A stretch of 64,000 bases of DNA. Origin: Deltaproteobacteria bacterium HGW-Deltaproteobacteria-8. GTDB taxonomy: Bacteria; Desulfobacterota; Desulfovibrionia; Desulfovibrionales; Desulfovibrionaceae. The position numbers and the translations under genes were made by a program. The stretch spans positions 124,001-188,000 of the forward strand of contig PHAR01000009.1 in the NCBI GenBank assembly GCA_002840405.1, read 5' to 3'. The notes beneath the pieces are model-generated. The model searched no databases and had not been told where the DNA came from. It saw only the letters and a program-made list of their open reading frames with translations. This document shows positions 18,835-26,805 of the stretch, in pieces; the first letter of the stretch is position 1, and each line of letters starts with the position of its first letter.

Positions 18835-20202
18835 ATGGCGCGCGTTTTCGTCTTGTGGGATGAATCGCACCTGTGGGGGGTGCTGGTGCTGCGCGCCTTG
18901 CGCGCGCTTAGGCTCCCCCATGTGGTTTTGCGCGCCCATGACATAGCCGAGGGCGCGCTCGCTGGCAAGTCCGCGGCCTCCGCCCCCTTCGGGGGGTTCA
19001 TGGGGGACGGTGCCGATTCCAGCCAATCCGACACCCCCGCCCTGCTCATCGTGCCGGGCGGGCTGGCGCGCGCGCGGGCCGTGCGCCTGGGCGCAAACGG
19101 GCGGCAGGCCATCCGCGATTTCGTGGCTGCGGGCGGCTCGTACCTGGGCTTCTGCGGCGGAGCGGGCCTGGCCCTCACCAGCCCCCGGCCGGGCGACGGC
19201 CTGAGCCTGTGCCCCTGGGGCCGCATGGGTTTTGCCGGGCGCTTGCAGCATTTCCTCTCCGGCCATGTGCGCCTGGGCATCGACAGCGCAGAGCCGCTCT
19301 GCCTGCCCGAGACCTCCGAACTCCTCGCGCCCGTCTGGTGGCCCGCGCAGTTCGCGCCGCCGCCCAAAGGACAACCGGACGACGTTCAGGTGCTGGCGCG
19401 CTATGCGGGCCTGGGCGAGGACTTCTGGGTGGCGGACCTGAACCTGGCGCTCTTGCCCGAGGAGACGCTGAGCGACTGGGAGAACCTCTACGGCCTGCAG
19501 ATCCGCCCGGACTTCCTCACCGGCCGCCCGGCCATCATCGCCGGAAACTTCGGCCAGGGCCGCTACGTTTTGTCCTACCCGCACCTGGAGACCCCGGACT
19601 CGCCCCAGGCCAACGCCTGGTTCGCGCACCTGCTGCGAGAGCTGACGGGCAGCGACAGCCCCCCCCCTCCAAGCACCATCCCGCCCTGGCATGTGGGCCA
19701 GATCTCTTCGGGCGATGCCCCGTGCTCGTGGCCGGATGCAGGCCTGCTCTCGGCCAAGGCCGCGTTGGAGCGGGCCATCGCCGTGGGCGAGAGCCACCTG
19801 CTCCTGTTCTGGCGCAACCCCTGGCTGCTGGGCTGGCGGCGCGGGCTGCCGGGTCCGGGCATCAACAGCGTGTACGCGCTGGTGTGCGAGGCGCTCTCGG
19901 CCCCGCCCCCGGCGCAAGGCAGCCCTGCCCTGGCCTACTGGGCAGAGCACGGCGCTGAGTTCGCGCGGCTGGCCGGGCTGTTCTGCTCCGGGCTGTCCGG
20001 GCTGCTCCTGGCCGAGCGGCTGGACATGACCGTCCGCGCCACCGATTCCGACCAGGCCTTCACGGCCAGCCTGCGCGAGACGCGCCGGGCGCTCTTCGGC
20101 ACCCCTCCGGCAATCGGTGGGTTGTGTGGGGAGCTGTTGGGGATGCTGGAGGAGTTGTGCGGAGGGCTGTGGGAAAACCGCCATCGCCATCAAGGAGCCT
20201 GA
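18835..20202 (+). CDS. BPL_N / glutamine-amidotransferase-like protein
   Basis: 455 aa from the ATG at 18835. The N-terminal half resembles the class I glutamine amidotransferase-like fold seen in the N-terminal domain of some biotin-protein ligases: GGLARARAV, an AAGGSYLGFCGGAGLAL nucleophile elbow with Cys, and later GNFGQGRYVLSYPHLE. There is no ligase domain; the C-terminal 180 residues are unassigned. Function unknown. The last 35 or so codons (20084-20135 region) are repeated in diverged form at 20833-20884, after the next gene. Only 1 bp separates its stop from the deaminase start. Confidence 0.75.
   Translation: MARVFVLWDESHLWGVLVLRALRALRLPHVVLRAHDIAEGALAGKSAASAPFGGFMGDGADSSQSDTPALLIVPGGLARARAVRLGANGRQAIRDFVAAGGSYLGFCGGAGLALTSPRPGDGLSLCPWGRMGFAGRLQHFLSGHVRLGIDSAEPLCLPETSELLAPVWWPAQFAPPPKGQPDDVQVLARYAGLGEDFWVADLNLALLPEETLSDWENLYGLQIRPDFLTGRPAIIAGNFGQGRYVLSYPHLETPDSPQANAWFAHLLRELTGSDSPPPPSTIPPWHVGQISSGDAPCSWPDAGLLSAKAALERAIAVGESHLLLFWRNPWLLGWRRGLPGPGINSVYALVCEALSAPPPAQGSPALAYWAEHGAEFARLAGLFCSGLSGLLLAERLDMTVRATDSDQAFTASLRETRRALFGTPPAIGGLCGELLGMLEELCGGLWENRHRHQGA
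20084..20135 (+). repeat. Direct repeat, copy 1 (3' end of the amidotransferase-like gene)
   Basis: 52 bp matching 20833-20884 at about 45 positions. Most mismatches are third-codon-position changes in the reading frame encoding ALFGTPPAIGGLCGEL. Confidence 0.85.
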
Positions 20203-20203
20203 T

Positions 20204-20830
20204 ATGAGCAAACGTTCCATGCTTGTTGTGTCGTCCTGCATCCTCATGCTTCTGCTCAGCCAACCGGCCAGCGCCGAGACGCCGCGCACCGACCAGCCCG
20301 TGGCCCCTGCCAAGGCGGTTGCCACCGATCTTCGCGAGCATGAACCGTTCATCCGGCAGGCTTTTGAGCTGGCCGTGAGCGCCGGAAAGCACGGGAACCA
20401 CACCTTCGGCGCCGTCCTGGTGCACCAGGGGAAGGTCATCCTGACGTCGGAAAATACCGTCTGCACGGACAACGACGTATCGCGGCATGCGGAGATCAAC
20501 CTCTTGGTGAACGCCCGGCGCAAGTTCCCCTCGGACGTCGTGCGCAGCAGCACCGTGTACACCAGCGCGGCCCCGTGCCCCTTTTGCTCCGCCGCCTTGG
20601 CGGCGCGCGGCATCTCGCGGATCGTGTACGGGGTCTCCTACGAGGCGTTCGACCGCGTCTTCGGCACGAAGGAAGTGCTTTTGCCGTGCGACTCGCTGTA
20701 CAGGCAACTGCACAAGGAGCTTACGTTCATCGGGCCAGTGCTGGAAGGAGAGGGCTTGCTGGTTTTCAAGCATTGGCCTGAGAGCGACCCGTTCAAGCAG
20801 TTCATCAGTGAACGCCTGAAGAATTTGTAG
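20204..20830 (+). CDS. Exported cytidine/deoxycytidylate deaminase-family protein
   Basis: 208 aa. An N-terminal signal peptide (MSKRSMLVVSSCILMLLLSQ, then PASA and ETP) is followed by a CDA-fold domain at about 45-190 with the zinc and catalytic signatures HAE (in SRHAEINLL) and PCPFC (in SAAPCPFCSAALA). Relatives are nucleoside or base deaminases and tRNA adenosine deaminases, which are normally cytoplasmic; export to the periplasm is unusual. The substrate is unknown. The gene starts 1 bp after the preceding stop and is bounded downstream by a diverged copy of that neighbour's 3' end, so it may be an insertion. Confidence 0.82.
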   Translation: MSKRSMLVVSSCILMLLLSQPASAETPRTDQPVAPAKAVATDLREHEPFIRQAFELAVSAGKHGNHTFGAVLVHQGKVILTSENTVCTDNDVSRHAEINLLVNARRKFPSDVVRSSTVYTSAAPCPFCSAALAARGISRIVYGVSYEAFDRVFGTKEVLLPCDSLYRQLHKELTFIGPVLEGEGLLVFKHWPESDPFKQFISERLKNL

Positions 20831-21462
20831 CGGCCGGGCGCTCTTCGGCACGGCCCCGGCCATCGGCGGGCTGTGCGGGGAGCTAAGGCCTGCCAGAAAA
20901 ACACATCCGCTGCCTGCTGGTCGCTGGGGAAGTCCTGGACCTTGACTATCCTGCCGTCGCGCAGTTCGTACACCCGCACCCAAAAGAATTCCTGCTCAAC
21001 GCCGCCGCGCTTCACCCGGCCCCGGCTCAAGCCCACCACAAGGCGTTCGTTGCCGCCCAGGAAAAGAGTCTCCGTGCCAATGCCCGCCCGGTTCAACTGC
21101 CAGAGCAGGGGCAGAATTTCTTTCACGCCCTTCCTGGTTCCGGCCTGGGCGTGCTGGCCGGGGATGGTCCATTCCACATCCGGGACCACGAGGGCGGCCA
21201 GGGCCTTCCGCTCGCCGTTGGCAAAGTGTCGATGGAAGTCCTGCACGACGTGCACATTGGGGTGCACGGCTTCCGGGACGACCTCCGGCACGGTTTCCGA
21301 CACGACAGAAGACGCAGCCAAGGAGGCCGACGCGAACAGACCGACCATCAGGCCGACCATCAGGCTGGCCACCAGACCGCCCGCCAGGACAGCCCGCAGG
21401 GCAACAATGACACGCGCCGGAAACCGCCGGTGGAAAGTGTGGAAAAGGGAAGCATGAGGCAT
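20638..21462 (-). CDS. Exported NTF2/SnoaL-like protein with a runaway C-terminus
   Basis: 274 aa. A signal peptide or anchor (about residues 15-50) precedes an NTF2-like domain at about 70-190 (VVQDFHRHFANGERKAL, VEWTIPG, VKEILPLLWQL, RDGRIVKVQDFPSDQQAADVFFW), a fold used by small-ligand binding or isomerase proteins. The domain ends near 20890; the remaining 80 residues read antisense through the repeat and the last 193 bp of the deaminase gene, so the native stop was probably lost when that block arrived. The start at 21462 has an AAGGAG site. Function unknown. Confidence 0.65.
   Translation of the reverse strand: MPHASLFHTFHRRFPARVIVALRAVLAGGLVASLMVGLMVGLFASASLAASSVVSETVPEVVPEAVHPNVHVVQDFHRHFANGERKALAALVVPDVEWTIPGQHAQAGTRKGVKEILPLLWQLNRAGIGTETLFLGGNERLVVGLSRGRVKRGGVEQEFFWVRVYELRDGRIVKVQDFPSDQQAADVFFWQALAPRTARRWPGPCRRAPGRYKFFRRSLMNCLNGSLSGQCLKTSKPSPSSTGPMNVSSLCSCLYSESHGKSTSFVPKTRSNAS
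20833..20884 (+). repeat. Direct repeat, copy 2 (remnant of an amidotransferase-like 3' end)
   Basis: Encodes GRALFGTAPAIGGLCGEL in the frame of the upstream gene but is detached from any start codon. It also forms the 3' extension of the minus-strand NTF2-like gene. Confidence 0.8.
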
Positions 21463-21555
21463 GGGACACGCTCCTTGGCTGAAGACGGGGCGGACGGTTT
21501 TCCTTTAACAGCCATGGTGCCCCTTGGGAAGCGGCCCACACCAGCCACTCCAAAT

Positions 21556-21594
21556 ACAAAAGCCCCCGCACCGTATCTGGCGCGGGGGCTTTGT
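21556..21594 (-). terminator. Terminator of the RRM gene (minus strand)
   Basis: Stem AAAGCCCCCGC on the minus strand pairing with GCGGGGGCTTT, followed on that strand by TTGTATTTG. Located about 20 bp beyond the RRM stop; the stem could also act for the plus strand. Confidence 0.75.
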
Positions 21595-21613
21595 AATGTA
21601 CTGCTCTCTCTAT

Positions 21614-21880
21614 TTAGTAGCGGCGGGGCGGGCGGGGAGCACGCTCCTTGGCCTCGTTGACCCGCAGAGTGCGGCCACCGAAGTCCTTTCCGTCCAGGGC
21701 CTCAATGGCCTTGGCGGCACCAGCGTCCTCCATCTCCACGAAACCGAAGCCCCGGAAGCGGCCGGTCTCACGGTCCATGACGAACTTGACCACCTGCACC
21801 TCGCCGTGAACGGCAAACAGGTCACGAATCTCATCTTCCTTGGCGCTGAAAGGCAGATTACCGACGTAAATGGACTTCAT
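21614..21880 (-). CDS. RRM-type RNA-binding protein
   Basis: 88 aa: a single RNA-recognition motif with RNP2 (IYVGNL) at residues 4-9 and RNP1 (RGFGFVEM) at about 43-50, plus a short basic Arg/Pro tail. Bacterial single-RRM proteins bind single-stranded RNA and are often cold-induced. It is cytoplasmic and monocistronic, with a GAGGAGTAGGAAGCG leader before the ATG. The AT-rich 230-bp region upstream probably carries its promoter and a long leader. Confidence 0.92.
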   Translation of the reverse strand: MKSIYVGNLPFSAKEDEIRDLFAVHGEVQVVKFVMDRETGRFRGFGFVEMEDAGAAKAIEALDGKDFGGRTLRVNEAKERAPRPPRRY

Positions 21881-22112
21881 CGCTTCCTACTCCTCGTGGA
21901 ATACACAGGGAATACGCCTTGTCCCGTCCGCCTGCGGCTCACCCTAAGTCGCGCGCAACGCTCCAAGCATGCCTTGACCTATTGCCGCAGTATCCCACAC
22001 AAATAAAAACAGCAAGGGAAAATAGGCAAAAAATTCATGGTAGGAAATAAATAAATCCGTCCTGCTGTATCTTGTCGCGTTCCAGGCCACAGGCAGCGCC
22101 TGGCCCCGGCCC

Positions 22113-24008
22113 TCAGCCCTTGCGCCGCAGCACTCCCCCGCCGCCCCAGGAAAGGGGCTCCGCACCGATGCCGCTGGAGATGCCCGAGGCGAGGCCCGTG
22201 GAACTCCCCGCCACCAAGCTGCCCCCGATCTTCGGCGCGCTGTCCAGCAGGTCCAGCAGCTGGCTGGCCTTCTCGATGTCCGACTCGGTGCGCGGCGTGG
22301 GCGAGGCCAGGAACGGATCACGCTGGGCAAACGCGCTCTGCGGCAGAAGCAGGCTCCCGGCCCCGGCACTCAGCGCGTCCTGGGCCATCTGCGCCAGCTC
22401 CGGCAACAGGCCCGTGCTGCTGTCACCCAGCAGTGTGCTCCGCACGGCCTGCGAATTGTCCGTCAGCGCCTGCACGAAGGTGTCGGCATTGAGCCAAAGC
22501 GCCTTGCCCGTGCCGCTTTCGACCAGGCCCAGGCTCTTCAGGTCCAAGACCCGGTCAGTGACGGGCGTGCGCCAGTCCTCGGCCAGGTCGGTGCGCAGCA
22601 GGTCGGCGTTCTTGGTCAGGATGTCGCGCAGGCCGTTGTAGGCCGTGACCACGTCCGAGAGCCCCTGGGACAAGGTGCTGAGCGGCGCCAGCACGGAGAC
22701 CGGCACAACCTCGCCAAAGGTGCCGTACTGGTCCAGCGCCACCCGGCCCTGGTCCGCCGTGTACGCGCCCGTCGTGCTCGTGCGCTCGCGGCCGTCGATG
22801 ACCATGCGGCCGTCGCTGCCGGGCTGGGCCGTGACGTTCAGGCCCAGGGCCGAGAGGATGTTGCCCGTGGCGCTCGCGTTGTCGCCGCCGGAGAGGGTGA
22901 GCCTCCAGCCGGGCTTGGGGTCGCTGAGCGCGACTTCCAGGCCCGTGGCGTCGACCACGGCGTGCCGCTCGTCGGTGGTGGAGTCCCACACGCGTTTGGC
23001 CGGCACCAGCTGCGAGACCATGAACGCGCTGGCCGAGCCAAAGGCGCTCTTCATGTGCGCCAGCACCACGCCCCAGGTGTCCCCGGCGTTGACGGTGACG
23101 TCCACGCTGCCGTCGACCACGCTGCCCGAGGCCGGACCAGCGGCGTAGGCCACGGTGTAGGTGCCGGGGCTGAGGGTGGTGGCGGCCTCGGTGTCAAAGC
23201 CGCTGGTGCGGAAGGTCGTGGGCCGCGCCACGGACAGGCTGGTGACGAGGTGCGTGCCGGTCTGGGCCGGGCTGAGCGGCGAGCTGGTGGCCGAGAGGTC
23301 GAGCGCGGCGGCCAGATGGCCCGAGGTGTCGGTGAGGGTCGGCGTCTTGTCCGTGCCAACATCCGCGCGGGTGCGGTCCACGGACAACGCCAAAAAGCTC
23401 CCGGTGGGGATGACCCCCGGCCCGAGGATATTCGAGCCGGTCTGGCTGCGCACCGAAGCGTCGACCTGCAGGGTGGAGCCGTTCACGGCGTTGGCCACGG
23501 CCTGGAGCACATCGGCGTTGGTGTCGCCCGCGGCCACGCTGACCGAGAGCTTCTGGCTCTGCCCGCCGAAGCTGAGCTTCAGGGCGTAGGTGCCGGGGTC
23601 AAGCGTTGTGGGCGTGCTGGCCGCGAAGCCGCGCGACAGGAACTTGTCCTCCTGCGCGTAGCCGGAAGCGCCAGACCCGTCCGGCAGGGTCACGCCGAGG
23701 TCGGCCCGGCTTGCGGCGGGCTGCGTTGCCAGGCGCGAATTCGTGGCAAAGGGGATGCCCTCGGTGGGCCAGGTGAAGGAAGAGGCGGCCTGGTTCAGGC
23801 GGCGCAGGGCGCCGTCCAGGCCAGAGGCCAGGGAGTTGCCCAGGCGCAGGCGGCGCGCGCCGGCATCGGCCTGCTCATACTCGCCGAGGACCCGGACGCC
23901 AGTCGAGACCCCGGCGGTGCCGGTCGATTGACCGTCAGTCCGCAGGCCCCCGCTTATGCCCGTCGTCAGGCCCGGCAAGGCCGCTGTCGGCCACTTGATG
24001 CTCGTCAT
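22113..24008 (-). CDS. FliD-like flagellar hook-associated protein
   Basis: 631 aa from the ATG at 24008. Thr/Ser/Gly/Ala-rich with extracellular-type composition. Two internal flagellin-IN-like repeats are visible (near residues 135-190, LDPGTYALKLS ... VSVAAGDTNADVLQAVANAVN, and near 270-330, LSPGTYTVAYA ... VTVNAGDTWGVVLAHM). The C-terminal half resembles FliD (VVTAYNGLRDIL, DLKSLGLVE, LNADTFVQALTDNSQAVRSTLLG). The canonical FliD N-terminus (GLASGLDT) is not obvious, so it may be a paralogue. It overlaps the 3' end of truA by 74 bp and lies beyond motE and fliJ in a flagellar-associated run. Confidence 0.55.
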   Translation of the reverse strand: MTSIKWPTAALPGLTTGISGGLRTDGQSTGTAGVSTGVRVLGEYEQADAGARRLRLGNSLASGLDGALRRLNQAASSFTWPTEGIPFATNSRLATQPAASRADLGVTLPDGSGASGYAQEDKFLSRGFAASTPTTLDPGTYALKLSFGGQSQKLSVSVAAGDTNADVLQAVANAVNGSTLQVDASVRSQTGSNILGPGVIPTGSFLALSVDRTRADVGTDKTPTLTDTSGHLAAALDLSATSSPLSPAQTGTHLVTSLSVARPTTFRTSGFDTEAATTLSPGTYTVAYAAGPASGSVVDGSVDVTVNAGDTWGVVLAHMKSAFGSASAFMVSQLVPAKRVWDSTTDERHAVVDATGLEVALSDPKPGWRLTLSGGDNASATGNILSALGLNVTAQPGSDGRMVIDGRERTSTTGAYTADQGRVALDQYGTFGEVVPVSVLAPLSTLSQGLSDVVTAYNGLRDILTKNADLLRTDLAEDWRTPVTDRVLDLKSLGLVESGTGKALWLNADTFVQALTDNSQAVRSTLLGDSSTGLLPELAQMAQDALSAGAGSLLLPQSAFAQRDPFLASPTPRTESDIEKASQLLDLLDSAPKIGGSLVAGSSTGLASGISSGIGAEPLSWGGGGVLRRKG

Positions 24009-24819
24009 GGGCCGTGTCCTGGCCGCGCGACGTCCCGTCCTCCGGACTCTCCGGGCCTTCCGGCTCTGTCTCCGGATAGAAGACGCGCTCCATGCACAGG
24101 CCCCAGGGCGGGGCCGTGGCCAGGGAGTGGTTGCGGTCGCGCCGCTCGAGGATTGATCGGACATCCAGGGGTGTGACTTTACCCTTGCCCACGGCCACCA
24201 GGCAGCCCACGACGTTGCGCACCATCTGCTTGAGGAACCCGTCGCCCCGGATGCGCCAGGTGATTTCCGCCGGGGTCAGGCCGGGCTCGCGCCACAGGGC
24301 CGAAACCGTGCGCACCGTGCCGCGCGGCCCCAGCGGCGTGCCCGCGTTCTGGAAGCTCTTGAAGTCGTGGGTGCCGAGAAAGACCTTGGCGGCCTCGTCC
24401 ATGGCCGCGAGGTCGAGCACCGGCACGTCCCAGACGAAGCGGCGGCGCAGCGGGTTTACAAAGCTGCGGTTGATCCAGAGGGTGTAGGCGTAGATCTTGG
24501 ACACGGCGTCGTACTGGGCGTGGAAGCGCGGGCGGGCGACCTCGGCCTCCAGCACGCGCACATCAGGGCGCATGATGCCATTGAGCGCCACGCGCCAGGG
24601 GATGCGCAGCAGGGTCTCCGGGATGTCGAAATGGGCGCACTGGCCCAGCGCGTGGACCCCGGCGTCGGTGCGGCCAGCGCCCTGCACGGGCAGCCGGGTT
24701 CCGGCGATTTTGGCGATGGCGGCCTCGACCTCGCCCTGGACGGTGCGGTCCCGGGCCTGGAGTTGCCAGCCGGCGAAGTCGGTGCCGTCGTAGGCCAGGA
24801 TGAGCTTGATTCGTGGCAT
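23935..24819 (-). CDS. truA: tRNA pseudouridine(38-40) synthase
   Basis: 294 aa from the ATG opening MPRIKLILAYDGTDFAGWQ. TruA hallmarks follow: GAGRTDAGVHALGQ with the catalytic Asp, and a FKSFQNAG and GDGFLKQMVRNVVG region. It modifies U38-U40 in the anticodon arm of many tRNAs. The C-terminal 30 residues (EDGTSRGQDTAHDEHQ and beyond) are a non-conserved tail that overlaps the start of the FliD-like gene. An alternative upstream Met at 24855 is less likely. Confidence 0.95.
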   Translation of the reverse strand: MPRIKLILAYDGTDFAGWQLQARDRTVQGEVEAAIAKIAGTRLPVQGAGRTDAGVHALGQCAHFDIPETLLRIPWRVALNGIMRPDVRVLEAEVARPRFHAQYDAVSKIYAYTLWINRSFVNPLRRRFVWDVPVLDLAAMDEAAKVFLGTHDFKSFQNAGTPLGPRGTVRTVSALWREPGLTPAEITWRIRGDGFLKQMVRNVVGCLVAVGKGKVTPLDVRSILERRDRNHSLATAPPWGLCMERVFYPETEPEGPESPEDGTSRGQDTAHDEHQVADSGLAGPDDGHKRGPAD

Positions 24820-24896
24820 GCGCCGGACGTAGCACAGCCCCGTCCGGGCGTCCACGAGGGAGTCCCGGGCGGGGCTGGGGATATTTTGAGCGGACG

Positions 24897-25532
24897 CTAC
24901 TTGCCTGGGCCTTGCAGCGGGGTCTGGACTGCGGTCATGGCCTCGGTGAGCTTGGCGGCCTTGGGGGTCTTGACGTAGGTCATGATCTCGCCCGCCACCT
25001 TGGGCTTCATTCCGGTCAGAATCTTGACGGCGAGATCCTGGTCCATGTTGGAGAGCACCTCGGCGGCCTGCTTGGGCTTCATGGCCATGTAGGTGTCCAC
25101 CTGCCGCTTGATGCGCGCGTCCTTGAGCACGTCGGCCTGGTCCAGCAGCGCCTTGAGGGTGGCCTCGGAGCGCTTGAGCTCAGCCAGCTTGTCGTCGATG
25201 GTCTTCTCCATGGAGGCCAGGGCGCGCTCCTTGGCGGCCAGCTCGTCCTCGCGGCGCTTCAGGGTGCTGACGTCCTTGGACTCCTTCACGCTTGCGCCGG
25301 GGATGGCGGCCTGGTCCAGCATGTCGCTCTCAGCCGTGGCGGGCTCCGGGGCAGGGGCGGCCTTGGCGGCGGACTTGGCGCCCGGCTTGGCGGCCAGGGC
25401 CTGGGGCACGGGCAAAAGCTCGGCGTTCCGCAGCTCCTCCCAGGTCTTGAGCCCCAGGGAGCCAAGCAGAGTCAGCTTGAGTGCGGCAACGACAACAAGC
25501 AGCGCCAGAACCTTAAGTATCTTTGGGCTCAT
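24897..25532 (-). CDS. motE: MotE-like / MgtE-N domain flagellar-associated protein
   Basis: 211 aa. An N-terminal hydrophobic helix (ILKVLALLVVVAALKLTLLG) is followed by an Ala/Pro linker, a Lys/Glu coiled coil (about 85-145) and a C-terminal MgtE_N-like domain (KPKQAAEVLSNMDQDLAVKILTGMKPKVAGEIM). This layout and its position directly after fliJ match MotE, a chaperone of the flagellar stator protein MotC. It overlaps the end of fliJ by 20 bp, implying translational coupling; an upstream in-frame ATG at 25553 is an alternative start. Confidence 0.75.
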   Translation of the reverse strand: MSPKILKVLALLVVVAALKLTLLGSLGLKTWEELRNAELLPVPQALAAKPGAKSAAKAAPAPEPATAESDMLDQAAIPGASVKESKDVSTLKRREDELAAKERALASMEKTIDDKLAELKRSEATLKALLDQADVLKDARIKRQVDTYMAMKPKQAAEVLSNMDQDLAVKILTGMKPKVAGEIMTYVKTPKAAKLTEAMTAVQTPLQGPGK

Positions 25533-25953
25533 AGCGAAGCGTGGACATCTCATCGAACTCTTTTTGCTCTGCGAGGTTTTCCGCGACATTGTGTTTTTTC
25601 GCCTGCCTGTCCTTGAGTTTTTCCAGGAGCTTTTTCTCCCTGGAGCGGAGCACGGCTTCCTGCCTGCGAGTTTGCAAAATAAGGGCCAGTCGTTGCAGCT
25701 CGACCTTCGCTGCGACAAAGTCCCGCTCCAGGGCCTGGCGGTACTGCATCCACAGCCAGATATCCGCCTGGGTGGCCGTGGCCCCGAAACCCTGGTCCAC
25801 GTGCTCGGCCAGGCGCGTCTCCACGTCCCTCAGCACTTCTTCCTGGGCCTTGTGACGGGCCTGCGCGTTCGCCAGGGCCATGCGCGCCTGGTCCTCCAGC
25901 TGACGACGATACTCGAGCACCTTTTCCAGGCGGAACACAAAGGGCTTGCCCAT
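25513..25953 (-). CDS. fliJ: FliJ, flagellar export chaperone
   Basis: 146 aa, almost entirely helical coiled coil beginning FVFRLEKVLEYRRQLEDQA, the characteristic FliJ N-terminus. FliJ connects the FliI ATPase to the FlhA export gate of the flagellar type III apparatus. The start at 25953 was chosen because the upstream extension is not coding-like. It lies divergent to gph and upstream of motE. Confidence 0.85.
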   Translation of the reverse strand: MGKPFVFRLEKVLEYRRQLEDQARMALANAQARHKAQEEVLRDVETRLAEHVDQGFGATATQADIWLWMQYRQALERDFVAAKVELQRLALILQTRRQEAVLRSREKKLLEKLKDRQAKKHNVAENLAEQKEFDEMSTLRYEPKDT

Positions 25954-26105
25954 GCTCGGGTCATGCCATGATCCATCTTCCCAGGCAAGGCCCCACCATG
26001 TTCCAGGCAGGCGCCAGGCCAGGCAAGGCCCCTTGTGCCGGGGGTCGCTTGGGTGTACACCCGGACATCCCACAAAGTCCCCCCACGAGCCACCCAAGGA
26101 GTGCC

Positions 26106-26801
26106 ATGACCACCGTCCCGCGCGCCCTCATTTTTGACCTCGACGGCACCCTCCTGAACACCCTGGAGGACCTGGCCGATTCCGGCAACGCGGCTCTGGC
26201 CGCACTCGGCCTGCCCCGGCACGAGGTGGACGCCTACCGCATGTTCGTGGGCCTGGGCGTGGCCGAGCTGGTGCAGCGCATGCTGCCTGAACAGAACCGC
26301 GACGAGGCCACCCTCAAGCGCGCCGGGGACCTGCTCATGGGCGAGTACAAGGTGCGCTGGAAGGACAAGACCCGGCCCTACCCCGGCATCACGGAGATGC
26401 TCCAGAGCCTCTTGGCCTTGGGCCTGCCGCTGTGCGTGCTGTCCAACAAGCCGCAAGCCTACACCGACATCACGGTGAGCGAATTCTTCCCCGGCTTCCC
26501 CTTCCGCTTCGTTCGCGGGTCCAGGCCCGAGGTGCCGAACAAGCCGCACCCGGCCGGAGCCCTGGCCCTGTCCGGCGAGCTCGGCCTCATGCCTGGGCAG
26601 ATCGCCTTTGTGGGCGACTCGGCCACGGACATGAAAACCGCGCGCGGCGCTGGCATGCTCCCGGTGGGCGTGCTCTGGGGCTTCCGCGACGCGGCCGAGC
26701 TGACCGGTAACGGCGCGCGGCACCTCATCGCGGCTCCGGCGGACCTGCTGCCCCTGGTTGTTCCTCCACCCCTCGCCCCTCCCCTTCAGAACCAAGGCTA
26801 G
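26106..26801 (+). CDS. gph: HAD-family hydrolase, phosphoglycolate phosphatase-like
   Basis: 231 aa. HAD motif I (FDLDGTLLNT), motif II in VLSNKP, Lys in NKPHP, and motif IV GDSATDMKTARGAG; the helical cap sits between motifs I and II. This matches Gph-type phosphatases that clear 2-phosphoglycolate, but the substrate cannot be fixed from sequence. ATG preceded by CAAGGAGTGCC. The stop lies 4 bp before the sigma54 activator, so the two are probably one transcript. Confidence 0.85.
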   Translation: MTTVPRALIFDLDGTLLNTLEDLADSGNAALAALGLPRHEVDAYRMFVGLGVAELVQRMLPEQNRDEATLKRAGDLLMGEYKVRWKDKTRPYPGITEMLQSLLALGLPLCVLSNKPQAYTDITVSEFFPGFPFRFVRGSRPEVPNKPHPAGALALSGELGLMPGQIAFVGDSATDMKTARGAGMLPVGVLWGFRDAAELTGNGARHLIAAPADLLPLVVPPPLAPPLQNQG

Positions 26802-26805
26802 GCCA

